The notes: generated by a model from the letters alone, not told the origin. A stretch of DNA of 64,000 nucleotides from CAWBCR01 sp963787375 (GCA_963787375.1 CAWBCR010000017.1:248001-312000), one strand, 5' to 3'; positions 9,958 to 18,133 are shown, numbered from the stretch's first letter. Program-made: numbers and translations.

Positions 9958-10004
9958 CCTCTGTTTCCTGCGTGTGTGAAAGGCATGTCAAACTGGTTCG
10001 TCGT

Positions 10005-10418
10005 TCAGCCTGCGATCCAGATACGTTCTCCGTTGATACAGGCTGCGACCTGCCGGGAGAAACTGCCAAGGGCAATTGGCTTTCCGATGAAGCCATCGAA
10101 CCCAGCGGCTTTAGCTTTCGGGATCTCGATTTCCGGATCGGAGGCGCTCACGGCAACAACTGGTATCTTCGCCAGTTCCGGATGTGTCTTCAGTTCGGCG
10201 AAAATGTCGTATCCGCTGATTCCGCCGCGCAGCATCAGGTCCAGCAAGATGATGTCAATCGGCATTTCCTGTGCGATGAAGTCAATGGTGCCTGAATTCC
10301 AGCGGTCCTGAACGATCAGCGCGCCGCTTTGTTTCAATACGACGGCAAATACGGCCATGTTGGTGACGTCGTCTTCGACGATGAAGATCCGTTTCTCGGA
10401 TAGTATGGGCTGGCTCAC
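10005..10418 (-). CDS. Stand-alone response regulator receiver protein (second of cluster)
   Basis: REC domain of about 137 residues: FIVEDD acidic pair, acceptor Asp60 in IDIILLDLML, Lys in GFIGKP, and a C-terminal GERIW. Two GTG starts are possible. That at 10418 has AAAGGA upstream and begins near the REC domain; that at 10496 adds 26 residues and overlaps the preceding gene. No DNA-binding or enzymatic domain is present. Confidence 0.85.
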   Translation of the reverse strand: MSQPILSEKRIFIVEDDVTNMAVFAVVLKQSGALIVQDRWNSGTIDFIAQEMPIDIILLDLMLRGGISGYDIFAELKTHPELAKIPVVAVSASDPEIEIPKAKAAGFDGFIGKPIALGSFSRQVAACINGERIWIAG

Positions 10419-10470
10419 GACAGGCTCTGTTCCTTTCAGCGGTTGTACGACTGTCTCCACGCGTGGCGCA

Positions 10471-10878
10471 TCATGTGACGTGCCACACTGACTCACCGCG
10501 GACGATGCGCTCGATCAATGACGGGAACGTTGTCACGCTCAACGGCTTGGCAATTGCCCCATCGAACCCAGCGATTCTCAGCTTTTCCACTTCCTCATTC
10601 ATAACGCTGGCTGTCAGCGCGATGATCCGTGTCGCGTTATAGCGCAGCGTCTTGCGCAGCATTTTGAGCATATCAAAGCCGTCGTGCGGCCTCACGTAGA
10701 TGTCCAGCAGGATGATATCAGGCGTATGCTCCAGCGCCTCCAGCCGGGTCAGGAAGTCTGTGCTGTCTTCGAACAGGGTCAGGTCGGTCACGCCCATGGC
10801 GTTCTCCATCATCAGCTGCATCACCTCCCGGCTGAGCATATCGTCTTCGACATAGACAAAAGACAGCCCTGCAAACAT
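10471..10878 (-). CDS. Stand-alone response regulator receiver protein (first of cluster)
   Basis: 135-residue REC domain: FVYVEDD acidic residues, acceptor Asp59 in IILLDIYV, switch Thr in IALTAS, Lys in GAIAKP, and C-terminal GESVW. Its start lies 2 bases from the histidine-kinase stop, so the two are translated together and it is the best candidate for the kinase's direct partner. The VRPHDGFDML segment after the acceptor Asp is typical of receivers. Confidence 0.88.
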   Translation of the reverse strand: MFAGLSFVYVEDDMLSREVMQLMMENAMGVTDLTLFEDSTDFLTRLEALEHTPDIILLDIYVRPHDGFDMLKMLRKTLRYNATRIIALTASVMNEEVEKLRIAGFDGAIAKPLSVTTFPSLIERIVRGESVWHVT

Positions 10879-10880
10879 GG

Positions 10881-12269
10881 TCAGGACCCCTTCTGAGAGG
10901 CGGTCCGGATGGGCAGCGTCACATAGAAAGTGGTCCCTTTACCGGGCGTGCTTTCCACCCACAAACGGCCTCCGTGCGCTTCGGCAAGCCATCGTGAAAT
11001 CGGCAGGCCAAGCCCGGTCCCACCGCTGTGTTTGATGCCCGTTTCTGTCTGAACAAATGGCTCAAAGATGATCTGCTGCTGGTCACTGGGGATACCCGGC
11101 CCGGTGTCAGCCACTGCAAATAGAAGGTCCGTGCCGGTTCGCCTGGCGCTCAGCGTAATGGTGCCTTCGTCGGTGAATTTGACCGCGTTGGCGATCAGGT
11201 TGAGCAGAATTTGCCGGATGCGCCGCCTGTCGGCAGAGATGGTCGGCAGATCGTCGGCAATATCCCGCACCAGCTTCACCGGCTTGTCTTTGATCAGGGT
11301 CTCGGCTGTGACGGCGACCTGCTCAACCTCTTCTTGCAGGTCGACGTCGTCCTCGATAAACAGGCTCATCATCCCCGACTGCATCTTGCTCACGTCCAGC
11401 ACGTCGTTGATCAGCCGCAGCAGGTGCCGGGCGCTCTCCAATGCCTTTACCAGCAGGTCCTTCTGCTGTTCGTTGACGGGTCCGGCCATTCCCAGCGACA
11501 TCATCTCGGTGAAATTCAGGATGGCGTTGAGCGGCGTGCGTAGCTCGTGGCTCATGCTGGCCAGGAACTGTGACTTGATCTGGTTAGCCTCTTCGGCCTG
11601 CTTGCGCGCCTCGTCGGCCTGATCCTTGGCGAGCTTCAGGTCGCGCGTCCGTTGTTCCACACGGTCCTCAAGTTCCTCATTCAACTTCCGCAGGTTTTGT
11701 TCGGAACTGCGCGCGCGGTGCAGGCTGTCCATCAGGTTCCCCATCAACAACCGCAGCATGACGGCGGCCACGCCCATGACGATGGCATAGACGATTACGT
11801 CATCGATTCTGACGTTCTGCGGGGAATGCAGCCAGCCGTTCATTTGAGCGACGTACAGGTAGTAGATCGTCAGCAGCGACAGGAACCAGAAAACAATCGG
11901 GGCATTCTTTCCCATAAACAGCCCCGCCATGACGACCACCAGGAAATATGTGATGGTGATGGTGTCGTGAAAACCGTAGCCGAGGAATGCGACGCGGGTC
12001 ACCATGAGCAGGGCCCCCAGCGGGATCACAATGCTGGGCAGCCGGATGTGGCCCAAGCGGACAAGCAGCAGCGACGCGGCAACCACCGCACCAAAAATGC
12101 CGACGACCGGCATCGTGTCCACGTCATCCTGCTGGTACAGGACCAGAAAACCCAGGACAGCCCCTGCCAGCAGCGCCCACAGGATCGTGTACAGAATCGA
12201 TGCAGTATACTGCTTCCCCTCATCGTGAAAATCCGGGAGCGCAAAGACGCGCCGCATTGATTGAACCAT
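10881..12269 (-). CDS. Membrane-bound histidine kinase
   Basis: 462 residues. About six membrane helices span residues 22-176 with short loops and no large outer sensor. A coiled coil follows (about 186-230), then HisKA with phospho-acceptor His241 in FLASMSHELRTPL, then HATPase with N box (NLIANAVKFT), DTGPGIP and GTGLGL. A strong ribosome site (AAGGAGAAGG) precedes the ATG at 12269. Three receiver genes follow, so one kinase may feed several single-domain regulators. The signal is unknown; the sensor must be the membrane part or an intracellular input. Confidence 0.93.
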   Translation of the reverse strand: MVQSMRRVFALPDFHDEGKQYTASILYTILWALLAGAVLGFLVLYQQDDVDTMPVVGIFGAVVAASLLLVRLGHIRLPSIVIPLGALLMVTRVAFLGYGFHDTITITYFLVVVMAGLFMGKNAPIVFWFLSLLTIYYLYVAQMNGWLHSPQNVRIDDVIVYAIVMGVAAVMLRLLMGNLMDSLHRARSSEQNLRKLNEELEDRVEQRTRDLKLAKDQADEARKQAEEANQIKSQFLASMSHELRTPLNAILNFTEMMSLGMAGPVNEQQKDLLVKALESARHLLRLINDVLDVSKMQSGMMSLFIEDDVDLQEEVEQVAVTAETLIKDKPVKLVRDIADDLPTISADRRRIRQILLNLIANAVKFTDEGTITLSARRTGTDLLFAVADTGPGIPSDQQQIIFEPFVQTETGIKHSGGTGLGLPISRWLAEAHGGRLWVESTPGKGTTFYVTLPIRTASQKGS

Positions 12270-12303
12270 TACGTCCTTCTCCTTGGTTCCATAAAGCCGT
12301 GTG

Positions 12304-12327
12304 CCTGGCCCTGCCGGCAGGGCCAGG
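12304..12327 (-). terminator. Perfect 24-base palindrome, likely terminator
   Basis: CCTGGCCCTGCC at 12304-12315 is followed directly by its exact complement. It lies downstream of the Mth938 gene fragment and upstream of the histidine kinase, both on the minus strand. There is no clear T tract, so a termination role is inferred from position. Confidence 0.4.
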
Positions 12328-12417
12328 CCGGGTCTGATAACAGAGTACAGGGAATTTCGGACTTTTGGAACTGGTAGACTGAATAGTTCTGGCCTACCTG
12401 TGGTTGGAACGCGATGG

Positions 12418-12513
12418 TTAGCATGTCACGTGGAGAATGGCGTAGATATCCTGCGTCGCGAAGCCCCGTAGCAGGCCGCAGGCCTCATCCGTGGGGACGG
12501 CAATGATTGTCTG
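12418..12513 (-). pseudogene. C-terminal fragment of Mth938-family gene, cut off by IS200-type insertion
   Basis: The minus strand from about 12513 to the TAA at 12418-12420 reads QTIIAVPTDEACGLL...AILHVTC. The VPTDEA segment and the HVTC ending are the usual C-terminus of Mth938/NDUFAF3-type proteins. The matching N-terminal part lies at 13074-13340, on the other side of the transposase gene. It has no start of its own, so it is not expected to be made. The exact junction with the element (12511-12520) cannot be fixed to the base. Confidence 0.8.
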
Positions 12514-12530
12514 TAAATAGGGTACAAACC

Positions 12531-12547
12531 CCTGCCTTTCAGGCAGG
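12531..12547 (+). repeat. Left-end hairpin of the IS200-type element
   Basis: Stem CCTGCC/GGCAGG with loop TTTCA. Y1 transposases recognise such imperfect hairpins as single strands near each end. The loop is the same as in the two right-end hairpins. Confidence 0.7.
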
Positions 12548-12586
12548 CCGTTTTCAACACCGGACTGTCCGTCGTACAATGTGAGC

Positions 12587-13024
12587 ATGAGCTATCGAAA
12601 GACATCCCACGCTGTCTATGACCTGAAATACCATCTGGTGTGGATCACGAAGTATCGTAAGCCTGTGCTGAGAGGTGAGATAGCCGGACGACTGCGCGAG
12701 GTGGTGCGACAGACCTGCGCTACGCTGGAGGTGTACATCCTGAGCGGGCACACAGCCGTGGACCATGTCCACCTGCTGGTGTCGGTGCCACCTCATGTGT
12801 CGGTTAGTGACCTGATGCAGCGTATCAAAGGGCGCAGTAGCCGGAAAATGCTGGAAGAATTCGGCGAATTGAGCCGTCAATTCTGGGGGCGGCACCTGTG
12901 GGCACGTGGCTACTTTGCCGCCAGTTCGGGCAACGTGACCGACGAAATCATCAAGCAATACATTGAGACCCAAGGCCAAGAGCCTCCTGTGGAGGATGAC
13001 GGCTTCAATATCGGTGAGCTTTAG
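12587..13024 (+). CDS. tnpA: IS200/IS605 family transposase TnpA (Y1 HUH nuclease)
   Basis: About 145 residues. Opening motif YDLKYHLVWITKYRKPVL is classic for IS200 TnpA. The HUH metal site is in AVDHVHLLV (about residues 60-64 of this start) and the nucleophile tyrosine is in IIKQYIETQ (about residue 125). All catalytic positions are present. It cuts and rejoins single-stranded DNA at hairpin-marked ends. A GTG two codons upstream (12581) is an alternative start. It runs opposite to the gene it interrupts. Confidence 0.93.
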   Translation: MSYRKTSHAVYDLKYHLVWITKYRKPVLRGEIAGRLREVVRQTCATLEVYILSGHTAVDHVHLLVSVPPHVSVSDLMQRIKGRSSRKMLEEFGELSRQFWGRHLWARGYFAASSGNVTDEIIKQYIETQGQEPPVEDDGFNIGEL

Positions 13025-13068
13025 GCGAGTTTCACTCGCATCCCAAGCTACCGGCTTTCAGCCGGTAG
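13025..13068 (+). repeat. Two right-end hairpins of the IS200-type element, both with TTTCA loops
   Basis: GCGAG-TTTCA-CTCGC begins directly after the transposase stop (13025-13039). CTACCGGC-TTTCA-GCCGGTAG follows at 13048-13068. The second is the likely right-end recognition hairpin; the first could be a second recognition site or an mRNA terminator. Confidence 0.65.
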
Positions 13069-13340
13069 TAGTTGACTTCTTTCTGCTGCTGCTGGGCCGC
13101 TTCGTAGACATCTGGCATGATGGGCAGGCGGCCATAGGCCCCTGTCCCGACAATCAGCTGCTTCCCGCCCCACGGGATATCCTCCTGAGCCGAGAGCGGG
13201 GTATGCCCATACTGCTCGCGGAACGGTTTAGACGGCTTCTTCTTGCGCTTGCGAATAACCCCCGCCTCAATCACGAGGTCATAATCGTAGCGCTGACCGT
13301 CGATCTCGATCAACCCGAACTCAATGAATTGGGCTTCCAT
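13032..13340 (-). pseudogene. Mth938/NDUFAF3-family protein, N-terminal part, interrupted by the IS200-type element
   Basis: Starts at ATG 13340 with GGGAGAGC upstream. About 89 residues are genuine: FIEFGLIEIDGQRYDYDLVI, GHTPLSAQEDIPWG and LIVGTGAYGRLPI follow the family pattern. The frame then runs into element DNA near 13074 and stops at 13032 after about a dozen unrelated residues. The rest of the gene is at 12418-12513. The family is a small alpha/beta fold; the mitochondrial homologue helps assemble complex I and bacterial roles are unclear. The truncated protein lacks the last strand and helix and is probably non-functional. Confidence 0.8.
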
Positions 13341-13386
13341 GATGCTGCTCTCCCTTGTAGGCCACCCCGATGCCAGGATCACTTGC

Positions 13387-14349
13387 CTATGCCGCCGTTC
13401 TGGCTGCTAGCCGGCCTTCATGAATCCTCAGGAAGACAACTCCTGATAGGATCATCAAGCCACCGCCGATCTGCATCTGGCTCAGGCGCTCGTTGAGCAG
13501 GAAATAGGCCATCACGGCGGTGAAGGCTGGCTCCAGCGTGACGATCAGATTGGCGACGCTGGAAGGCAGATATCCCAGGCTGACGTTGTACAACCCGAAG
13601 CCCATCACCGTGGGCCCCGCTGCAAGGATGAATAGCACGCCCCAACCGGTGAAGGCCCTTCCGAGCCAGAAAAGTTCAGCCGGATGGGCCGCCGCGCCGG
13701 GGATAAGCCCGCTCGGCAGCAGGTTGAACAGCAGCAGAAAGGCGGCGGCAAAGCCGAAGGTGTAGAGCAGGGTCGTCCATGCATTCAGACCGCGCTGCGC
13801 TGCCGAGCGACCCATCAGGCTGTAGACGGCATAGCACAGCCCGGACAGCACACCGGTCAGAATGCCCAGCAAATTGACCAACCACGCCGCCGGGTCGAGC
13901 GCCTCTGACACCAGCACGCAGCCTCCCAGGCTCAGGGCGATGGCCAGCAGCTTGGCCCCATCCAGGCGTTCGCTGAGGAGCCACCAGCCCAGCAGGGCAG
14001 TGAAACCTGCCGAACAGTAAGCCAGCACAGTTGACGCGGCTGCGCCGTTCAGCCACACCGAGACGGTCCACGTGGAGTTGAACAGCGCCAGGACGAAGCC
14101 ATAGGCGATCAGCAGCGACAGGTGCCGGCGGCTGACCCGCAGCATCGCGGGGCGCAGCGCACCCAGCGCGATCAGCAAGCTGAGGGTCACGAAGCTGTCT
14201 CGCCAGAAGGCCAGCACCAGCGCGGGGATGTGGTAAGTGTTGATGAGATGGCGGATCAGGATGGCCGTGGTCGATAGGATGGCGGCGCTGATCAGGGCGA
14301 TTGTGTAGCCATGTGCCAGGCTGGAGTGGTCGGTGGCGGTGGAAGACAT
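13387..14349 (-). CDS. DMT superfamily transporter (EamA type)
   Basis: 320 residues, about ten membrane helices in two EamA repeats (first from about residue 15, second from about 160). Family role: export or import of small metabolites; substrate not predictable. I chose the ATG at 14349 since the sequence upstream of it is Ser/Arg/Pro-rich and belongs to the neighbouring gene's other frame. It is downstream of the ATP-grasp-like gene on the same strand. Confidence 0.88.
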   Translation of the reverse strand: MSSTATDHSSLAHGYTIALISAAILSTTAILIRHLINTYHIPALVLAFWRDSFVTLSLLIALGALRPAMLRVSRRHLSLLIAYGFVLALFNSTWTVSVWLNGAAASTVLAYCSAGFTALLGWWLLSERLDGAKLLAIALSLGGCVLVSEALDPAAWLVNLLGILTGVLSGLCYAVYSLMGRSAAQRGLNAWTTLLYTFGFAAAFLLLFNLLPSGLIPGAAAHPAELFWLGRAFTGWGVLFILAAGPTVMGFGLYNVSLGYLPSSVANLIVTLEPAFTAVMAYFLLNERLSQMQIGGGLMILSGVVFLRIHEGRLAARTAA

Positions 14350-14407
14350 AGAACGACGGCCTCCAACGGTAGGCTGAGAATAGGCGTCTAAAGGCTGCGG
14401 TCGCTGG

Positions 14408-15322
14408 TCAGCCGGAGATAGGTGACTCGCAGGGCGCATGCGCGGCGTGAGCAGCCAGCCGGCTGGCGATCTCGCACACGATGCGATCCGGGACGCCGTC
14501 GGCCATCTTCGACTGCACGCGCAGGTCAAGCTGATCGTTGACGTAGTCCACGACGACAAACCGGTCATCGGGCGTCAGCGCGATCTCGGTAGAGAACAGC
14601 TCAAGTTCGCAGACGCGGGCAATTTCGGCGGCGGCGCGGCGCAGTGGGCCCAGTCCGAAGAGGCTCTCCTCAGCAGGCGTAACCGGTGTGTAGAGATGGG
14701 TAGCGGTGTCCCACCAACACGGGAAGACCTGCCCCAGGCAGTAGATCACGCGGAACCACGCCCGGCGGCCTCCCAGCCGGGCCGGGACGATGTGCGCTTG
14801 CAGCAGGTATTTGTCTGCCGGCATTTCCTGGCGCGCCGCGCGCACTTGGTCCAGCGTGGTCGCTTCGGGGATCACGCCCTCGCCACCACCGCCATGCGCG
14901 GGCTTGATGGTGAACACCTCGCCCAGCGGGCTCAGGTCGAGCGGTGGCAGAAGTGGCTGCTCCTGATAGGGCTTGACGATGATCGTATAAGGCGTGTGCA
15001 AGCCTGCCCCAATGAGCGCCAAGTGCATGACGGCCTTGTCCCAGCTTCGCCGCGCCGGCTCGTGTGGGTTGATGCAGCGCACGGTGTGATCCCGCGCCCA
15101 ATCGACAAGAGACACGAAACGCGGGTCGACGTCGGAGGCCCGGTCATAGAAAGCGTGAAAGGCCACCTGCCCGTTGAGCAGCGAGTCCAGCGCGTGCTCA
15201 AGGCTGCCAGGTGTGATCTGCAGCAGTGACATGCCACGCGACCGGCAGGCCTCGTTGAGAACCGCAACAAAGTCCGCGTCGAATTCCCAGCTCCATGCAA
15301 GGCAGAGATCATAGTCGATCAT
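14408..15322 (-). CDS. ATP-grasp-like protein of unknown substrate
   Basis: 304 residues. A glycine-rich loop KPAHGGGGEGV in the middle, an upstream INPHEPARRSWDK segment and a late VVDYVNDQLDL (metal-binding D/N) follow the ATP-grasp pattern of ATP-dependent carboxylate-amine or thiol ligases. No substrate motif is recognisable. The ATG at 15322 begins a clean MIDYDLCLAW start; an ATG at 15340 is possible. It is divergent from the E1 gene, with a 234-base gap that holds two operator-like repeats. Confidence 0.6.
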   Translation of the reverse strand: MIDYDLCLAWSWEFDADFVAVLNEACRSRGMSLLQITPGSLEHALDSLLNGQVAFHAFYDRASDVDPRFVSLVDWARDHTVRCINPHEPARRSWDKAVMHLALIGAGLHTPYTIIVKPYQEQPLLPPLDLSPLGEVFTIKPAHGGGGEGVIPEATTLDQVRAARQEMPADKYLLQAHIVPARLGGRRAWFRVIYCLGQVFPCWWDTATHLYTPVTPAEESLFGLGPLRRAAAEIARVCELELFSTEIALTPDDRFVVVDYVNDQLDLRVQSKMADGVPDRIVCEIASRLAAHAAHAPCESPISG

Positions 15323-15460
15323 GCCAAGATGATACCCCATTTTGCTGCGTTGGCAGCCTTCGGGATTCCCACCGGTGTCCGACGCGCCGCCATTTTGGCA
15401 CATCCACAAACAGGCAGTTCGAGGCCATTCCCGGCAGTCAGGTGCGCGATTTGCCCAAAA

Positions 15461-15535
15461 CTGGTATACTAATGGAACCAAAGTACTGTTGATTCCGGCG
15501 AATCTGCGCCTAAACTGGTTTATATAGCAGACCAG
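15461..15535 (+). promoter_or_regulatory. Two matching inverted repeats, TGGT-N11-ACCA, before the E1 operon
   Basis: Copies lie at 15462-15480 and 15516-15534, 54 bases apart. Both are preceded by AAAC, so each begins AAACTGGT. The first holds TATACT and the second TATATA inside the spacer, either of which could be a -10 box. FadR-type GntR proteins often bind TGGT...ACCA half-sites, and the first gene of the operon starts with a GntR helix-turn-helix, so autoregulation is a reasonable inference. The second copy ends 22 bases before the start codon. Confidence 0.45.
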
Positions 15536-15556
15536 ACGGCATCTGGGGGAGTCTGT

Positions 15557-17218
15557 ATGAAACTGGGACCCATTGAGCGGAACACGCTCTCGCGCTCAGT
15601 AGCCGCACGACTCGTCGGGCTGATCGTGAACGGCACGTGGAAACCGGGCTACCGCATCCCTTCCGAGCGTAATCTGGCCGACCAGCTTGAAGTCAGCCGT
15701 ACCACCGTTCGCGAGGCGCTGGACATGCTGGCCAGCCTCGATCTGGTTGAAACTCAGGCCGCGCGCGGCACATTCGTCAAAGAGATCGGCGTCGACCCGG
15801 TTGCGTACGATCAGACGCTGAGAGATTTGCTGGAGAGAGAGGGGTTCGATATGTCGTCGATACGCCTGCTCGACGGAAAGCCGCCGGCCACCCGGCCCCC
15901 TGCCCCACCCGACAACCTGCCTGTGCGGATACCCAACCTGAAGACCGATCGGTTGGGCACGTTTGATTTTATCTCCTGGTGGGAGCGCGAGACGGTGCAG
16001 AAGGCCAGCGTGATGGTCATCGGTGCGGGCGCGCTGGGCAATGAGGTGCTCAAGAACCTGACGCTGATGGGCATCGGGGCGTTGTTCGTCGTCGACTTCG
16101 ACACGATAGAAGCCGCCAACCTGAGCCGCTCGGTGCTGTTCCGCGAGGAAGACAACGGGCAGATCAAGGCCGAAGTGGCCGCCCGGCGTGTGAAGGAGCT
16201 GAATCCAGACATCAGAGTCCAGTACTTCCATGGCGATGTGACGACCGATATGGGGCTGGGTGTCTTCCGGCGTATGGATGGCATCGTCGGCTGCCTCGAC
16301 AATCGCGAGGCGCGGCTGGCCGTCAACCGTTTCGCCCACTGGCTGGGCAAGCCATGGGTGGACGGCGCGATCCAGGAGCTGCTTGGGTTGGTGCGGACCT
16401 TTGCGCCAGGGCAGGGTGCGTGCTACGAGTGCACACTCACCGAGCAGGCCCGCCGCGAAATGTCGCTGCGCTATTCGTGCCCGCTGCTGGCCCGCCACAA
16501 CATCCTGTTGGGCAAGGTGCCCACCACCCCGACCATTTCGTCGATCATAGGCGGGATGCAGTCGCAGGAAGTGCTCAAGCTGCTGCACGACATGCCGGTT
16601 GACTACGGCAGCGTCACGCATTTCAACGGCCTTACCAACGAGATGCATACCACCGCCTACGTGCGCCGCGACGACTGCGAGTCGCACTGGACCTATGGCG
16701 ATATCATCGAGCGGACTGACCTCAGCGCCGAAGGCACCACCCTGGCCGACATGCTGAACGTGGCCCGTGCCGACCTGGGCGACGACGCGCTGCTGGAGCT
16801 CGATCAGGAGATTGTGCTGGAGTTGGAATGCCCGGCCTGCCAGACGAAGACGCCTGTTTTCAAGCCACTGTCGCGCGTGACGTTTGAGGAAGGGCTGTGC
16901 CCGGCCTGCGGCGAGCTGCGCCAGGTGCACATGACGCACGTCATCACGGGAGATGAGCCATTTGTGAGCCGGTCGCTGCACAGCATTGGTGTGCCGCCGC
17001 TGCATATCATCCGGGCGCGCAACGCCTTCGAGTATCGCTTCTACGAGCTGACCGGCGACCTGTCCAGCACGTTGCATTTTAACCACTTTGCCGATGCCGC
17101 CGCGCCAAATGCCGGCAAGCCTGTGTCGATTAAGGTTTCGCGCCCGCGAGTCAGGCTGGGCGACCCGGTTGACGACACGTCGCCCGCGGATCGCCCGCGC
17201 GTTCGCCTGCGCGAATAG
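15557..17218 (+). CDS. E1-like Ubl-activating enzyme with N-terminal GntR helix-turn-helix
   Basis: 553 residues. Residues 10-76 are a GntR winged helix (IPSERNLADQL, SRTTVREALD). A linker leads to a ThiF/MoeB/E1 Rossmann domain: nucleotide loop GAGALG (156-161), acidic DFD (180-182), NLSRS arginine (191), CLDNREAR (Asp248). CYEC (289-292) and CPAC...CPAC (425-451) are zinc-binding pairs. Cys308 in RYSCPLL is the likely thioester cysteine. The tail holds PRVRL twice (530-534, 547-551). Expected reaction: adenylation of the Ubl C-terminus and transfer to E2. A good ribosome site (GGGGGAG) precedes the ATG. It is the first gene of an eight-gene operon. Confidence 0.9.
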   Translation: MKLGPIERNTLSRSVAARLVGLIVNGTWKPGYRIPSERNLADQLEVSRTTVREALDMLASLDLVETQAARGTFVKEIGVDPVAYDQTLRDLLEREGFDMSSIRLLDGKPPATRPPAPPDNLPVRIPNLKTDRLGTFDFISWWERETVQKASVMVIGAGALGNEVLKNLTLMGIGALFVVDFDTIEAANLSRSVLFREEDNGQIKAEVAARRVKELNPDIRVQYFHGDVTTDMGLGVFRRMDGIVGCLDNREARLAVNRFAHWLGKPWVDGAIQELLGLVRTFAPGQGACYECTLTEQARREMSLRYSCPLLARHNILLGKVPTTPTISSIIGGMQSQEVLKLLHDMPVDYGSVTHFNGLTNEMHTTAYVRRDDCESHWTYGDIIERTDLSAEGTTLADMLNVARADLGDDALLELDQEIVLELECPACQTKTPVFKPLSRVTFEEGLCPACGELRQVHMTHVITGDEPFVSRSLHSIGVPPLHIIRARNAFEYRFYELTGDLSSTLHFNHFADAAAPNAGKPVSIKVSRPRVRLGDPVDDTSPADRPRVRLRE

Positions 17219-17246
17219 GCGCACATGGTCGAGAGGACAGCTTTGA

Positions 17247-18122
17247 ATGAGCGCAGTCGCTGTGGCCGCTCAACCTGATACATCGCGTAGCGCGCGCATC
17301 GGGCGTAAAATCCGCCGCGCGCTGACCGCGTCCGGCTGGCTGGCGATGCTGCTTGGCAGCGGGACGGGACTCCTGCTGGCGTGGCCCGATGTGCTGAGCC
17401 GCTTTCTGCCCGTTCCCGTGCAGCCGGCGGGCGTGGCGCTGGCCGGCGCGATGACGATCGGCCTGCTGTGCGGGATTTTGACCGGGCTGTGGCTGCGCGG
17501 TTCAAAGGGCCTGCTTCGTTTCATGATCGGCCTGCTGTGCGTGCTGTTGGGGGTGATCTGCGCGTCGCTAGTGCGCGGTTTGCTGCTGCATGAAAGCATT
17601 GCCGGGGCGCTGACAGCGCCCGGCAACGGGATCGAGGCTGCGGAAATCGCTATCGGCACGGCTGCCATGATGGTCGGTATCCGCGCCGGACGGAGGGCGA
17701 AGCAGGCTACGCCACCTGCGCCGTCGGTGGAACGCACACGCCGGACGATGGTCGAGCCGGTAGCGGATCGTCCGCGCCAGGCGCCGCGCCGCTCGACGCG
17801 CCAGCCTGCGACACCACCTGCGCCTGCCAGAAGCCGCCGTCCGCGTTCGCAGCCCCTCCCGGCTGCTCCACAGCCAGCGAACGCGCATGTACAGCTCACC
17901 CGCCCCAAACCGGCAGTCCGCAAGCGGCGGGCCAAGGTCCAGCGCCCGGTGGTGGGCATCCATCTGAGCAAGCAGGTGACCAACGTGTGCCCGTACTGCC
18001 TGGAAGAGGTGCTGCCCAATGACCCACGCGGCATCGTAAGATGCGAGATCTGCGGGACACCCCATCACGCTGACTGCTGGGCGATCACGGGCAAGTGTGA
18101 AGTGCCGCATCTACAGACATAG
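17247..18122 (+). CDS. Four-helix membrane protein with C-terminal RING-like zinc finger, candidate E3
   Basis: 291 residues. Four membrane helices (about 30-150), a Pro/Arg-rich basic linker, and a C-terminal finger with Cys248, Cys251, Cys266, Cys269, His273/274, Cys277, Cys284 and His288. The CGTPHHADCW core fits the prokaryotic RING (Prok-RING/treble-clef) pattern. Placed between the E1 and the E2 genes, 28 bases after one and 11 before the other, it is the natural candidate for a membrane-bound E3 that recruits the E2. The finger type is read from cysteine spacing only; other treble-clef fingers are possible. Confidence 0.7.
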   Translation: MSAVAVAAQPDTSRSARIGRKIRRALTASGWLAMLLGSGTGLLLAWPDVLSRFLPVPVQPAGVALAGAMTIGLLCGILTGLWLRGSKGLLRFMIGLLCVLLGVICASLVRGLLLHESIAGALTAPGNGIEAAEIAIGTAAMMVGIRAGRRAKQATPPAPSVERTRRTMVEPVADRPRQAPRRSTRQPATPPAPARSRRPRSQPLPAAPQPANAHVQLTRPKPAVRKRRAKVQRPVVGIHLSKQVTNVCPYCLEEVLPNDPRGIVRCEICGTPHHADCWAITGKCEVPHLQT

Positions 18123-18133
18123 AGGGAGAAGAG

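Larger units (their letters stand above)
12514..13072 (+). mobile_element. IS200/IS605-type insertion element, about 560 bp, with tnpA only
   Basis: The element carries a single Y1 transposase gene flanked by subterminal hairpins (12531-12547 on the left, 13025-13039 and 13048-13068 on the right) and no tnpB. It has no terminal inverted repeats, as expected for this family. It divides a gene whose two halves remain in the flanks, which fixes its borders to roughly 12511-12520 and 13066-13074. Because the transposase and hairpins are intact it could still be mobile. Confidence 0.8.

Noticed and set aside
15596..17224. Long open frame on the minus strand opposite the E1 gene
   Set aside because: High-GC antisense shadow; its translation is rich in His/Arg/Gln with no motif, while the plus strand has a full E1 with catalytic residues.
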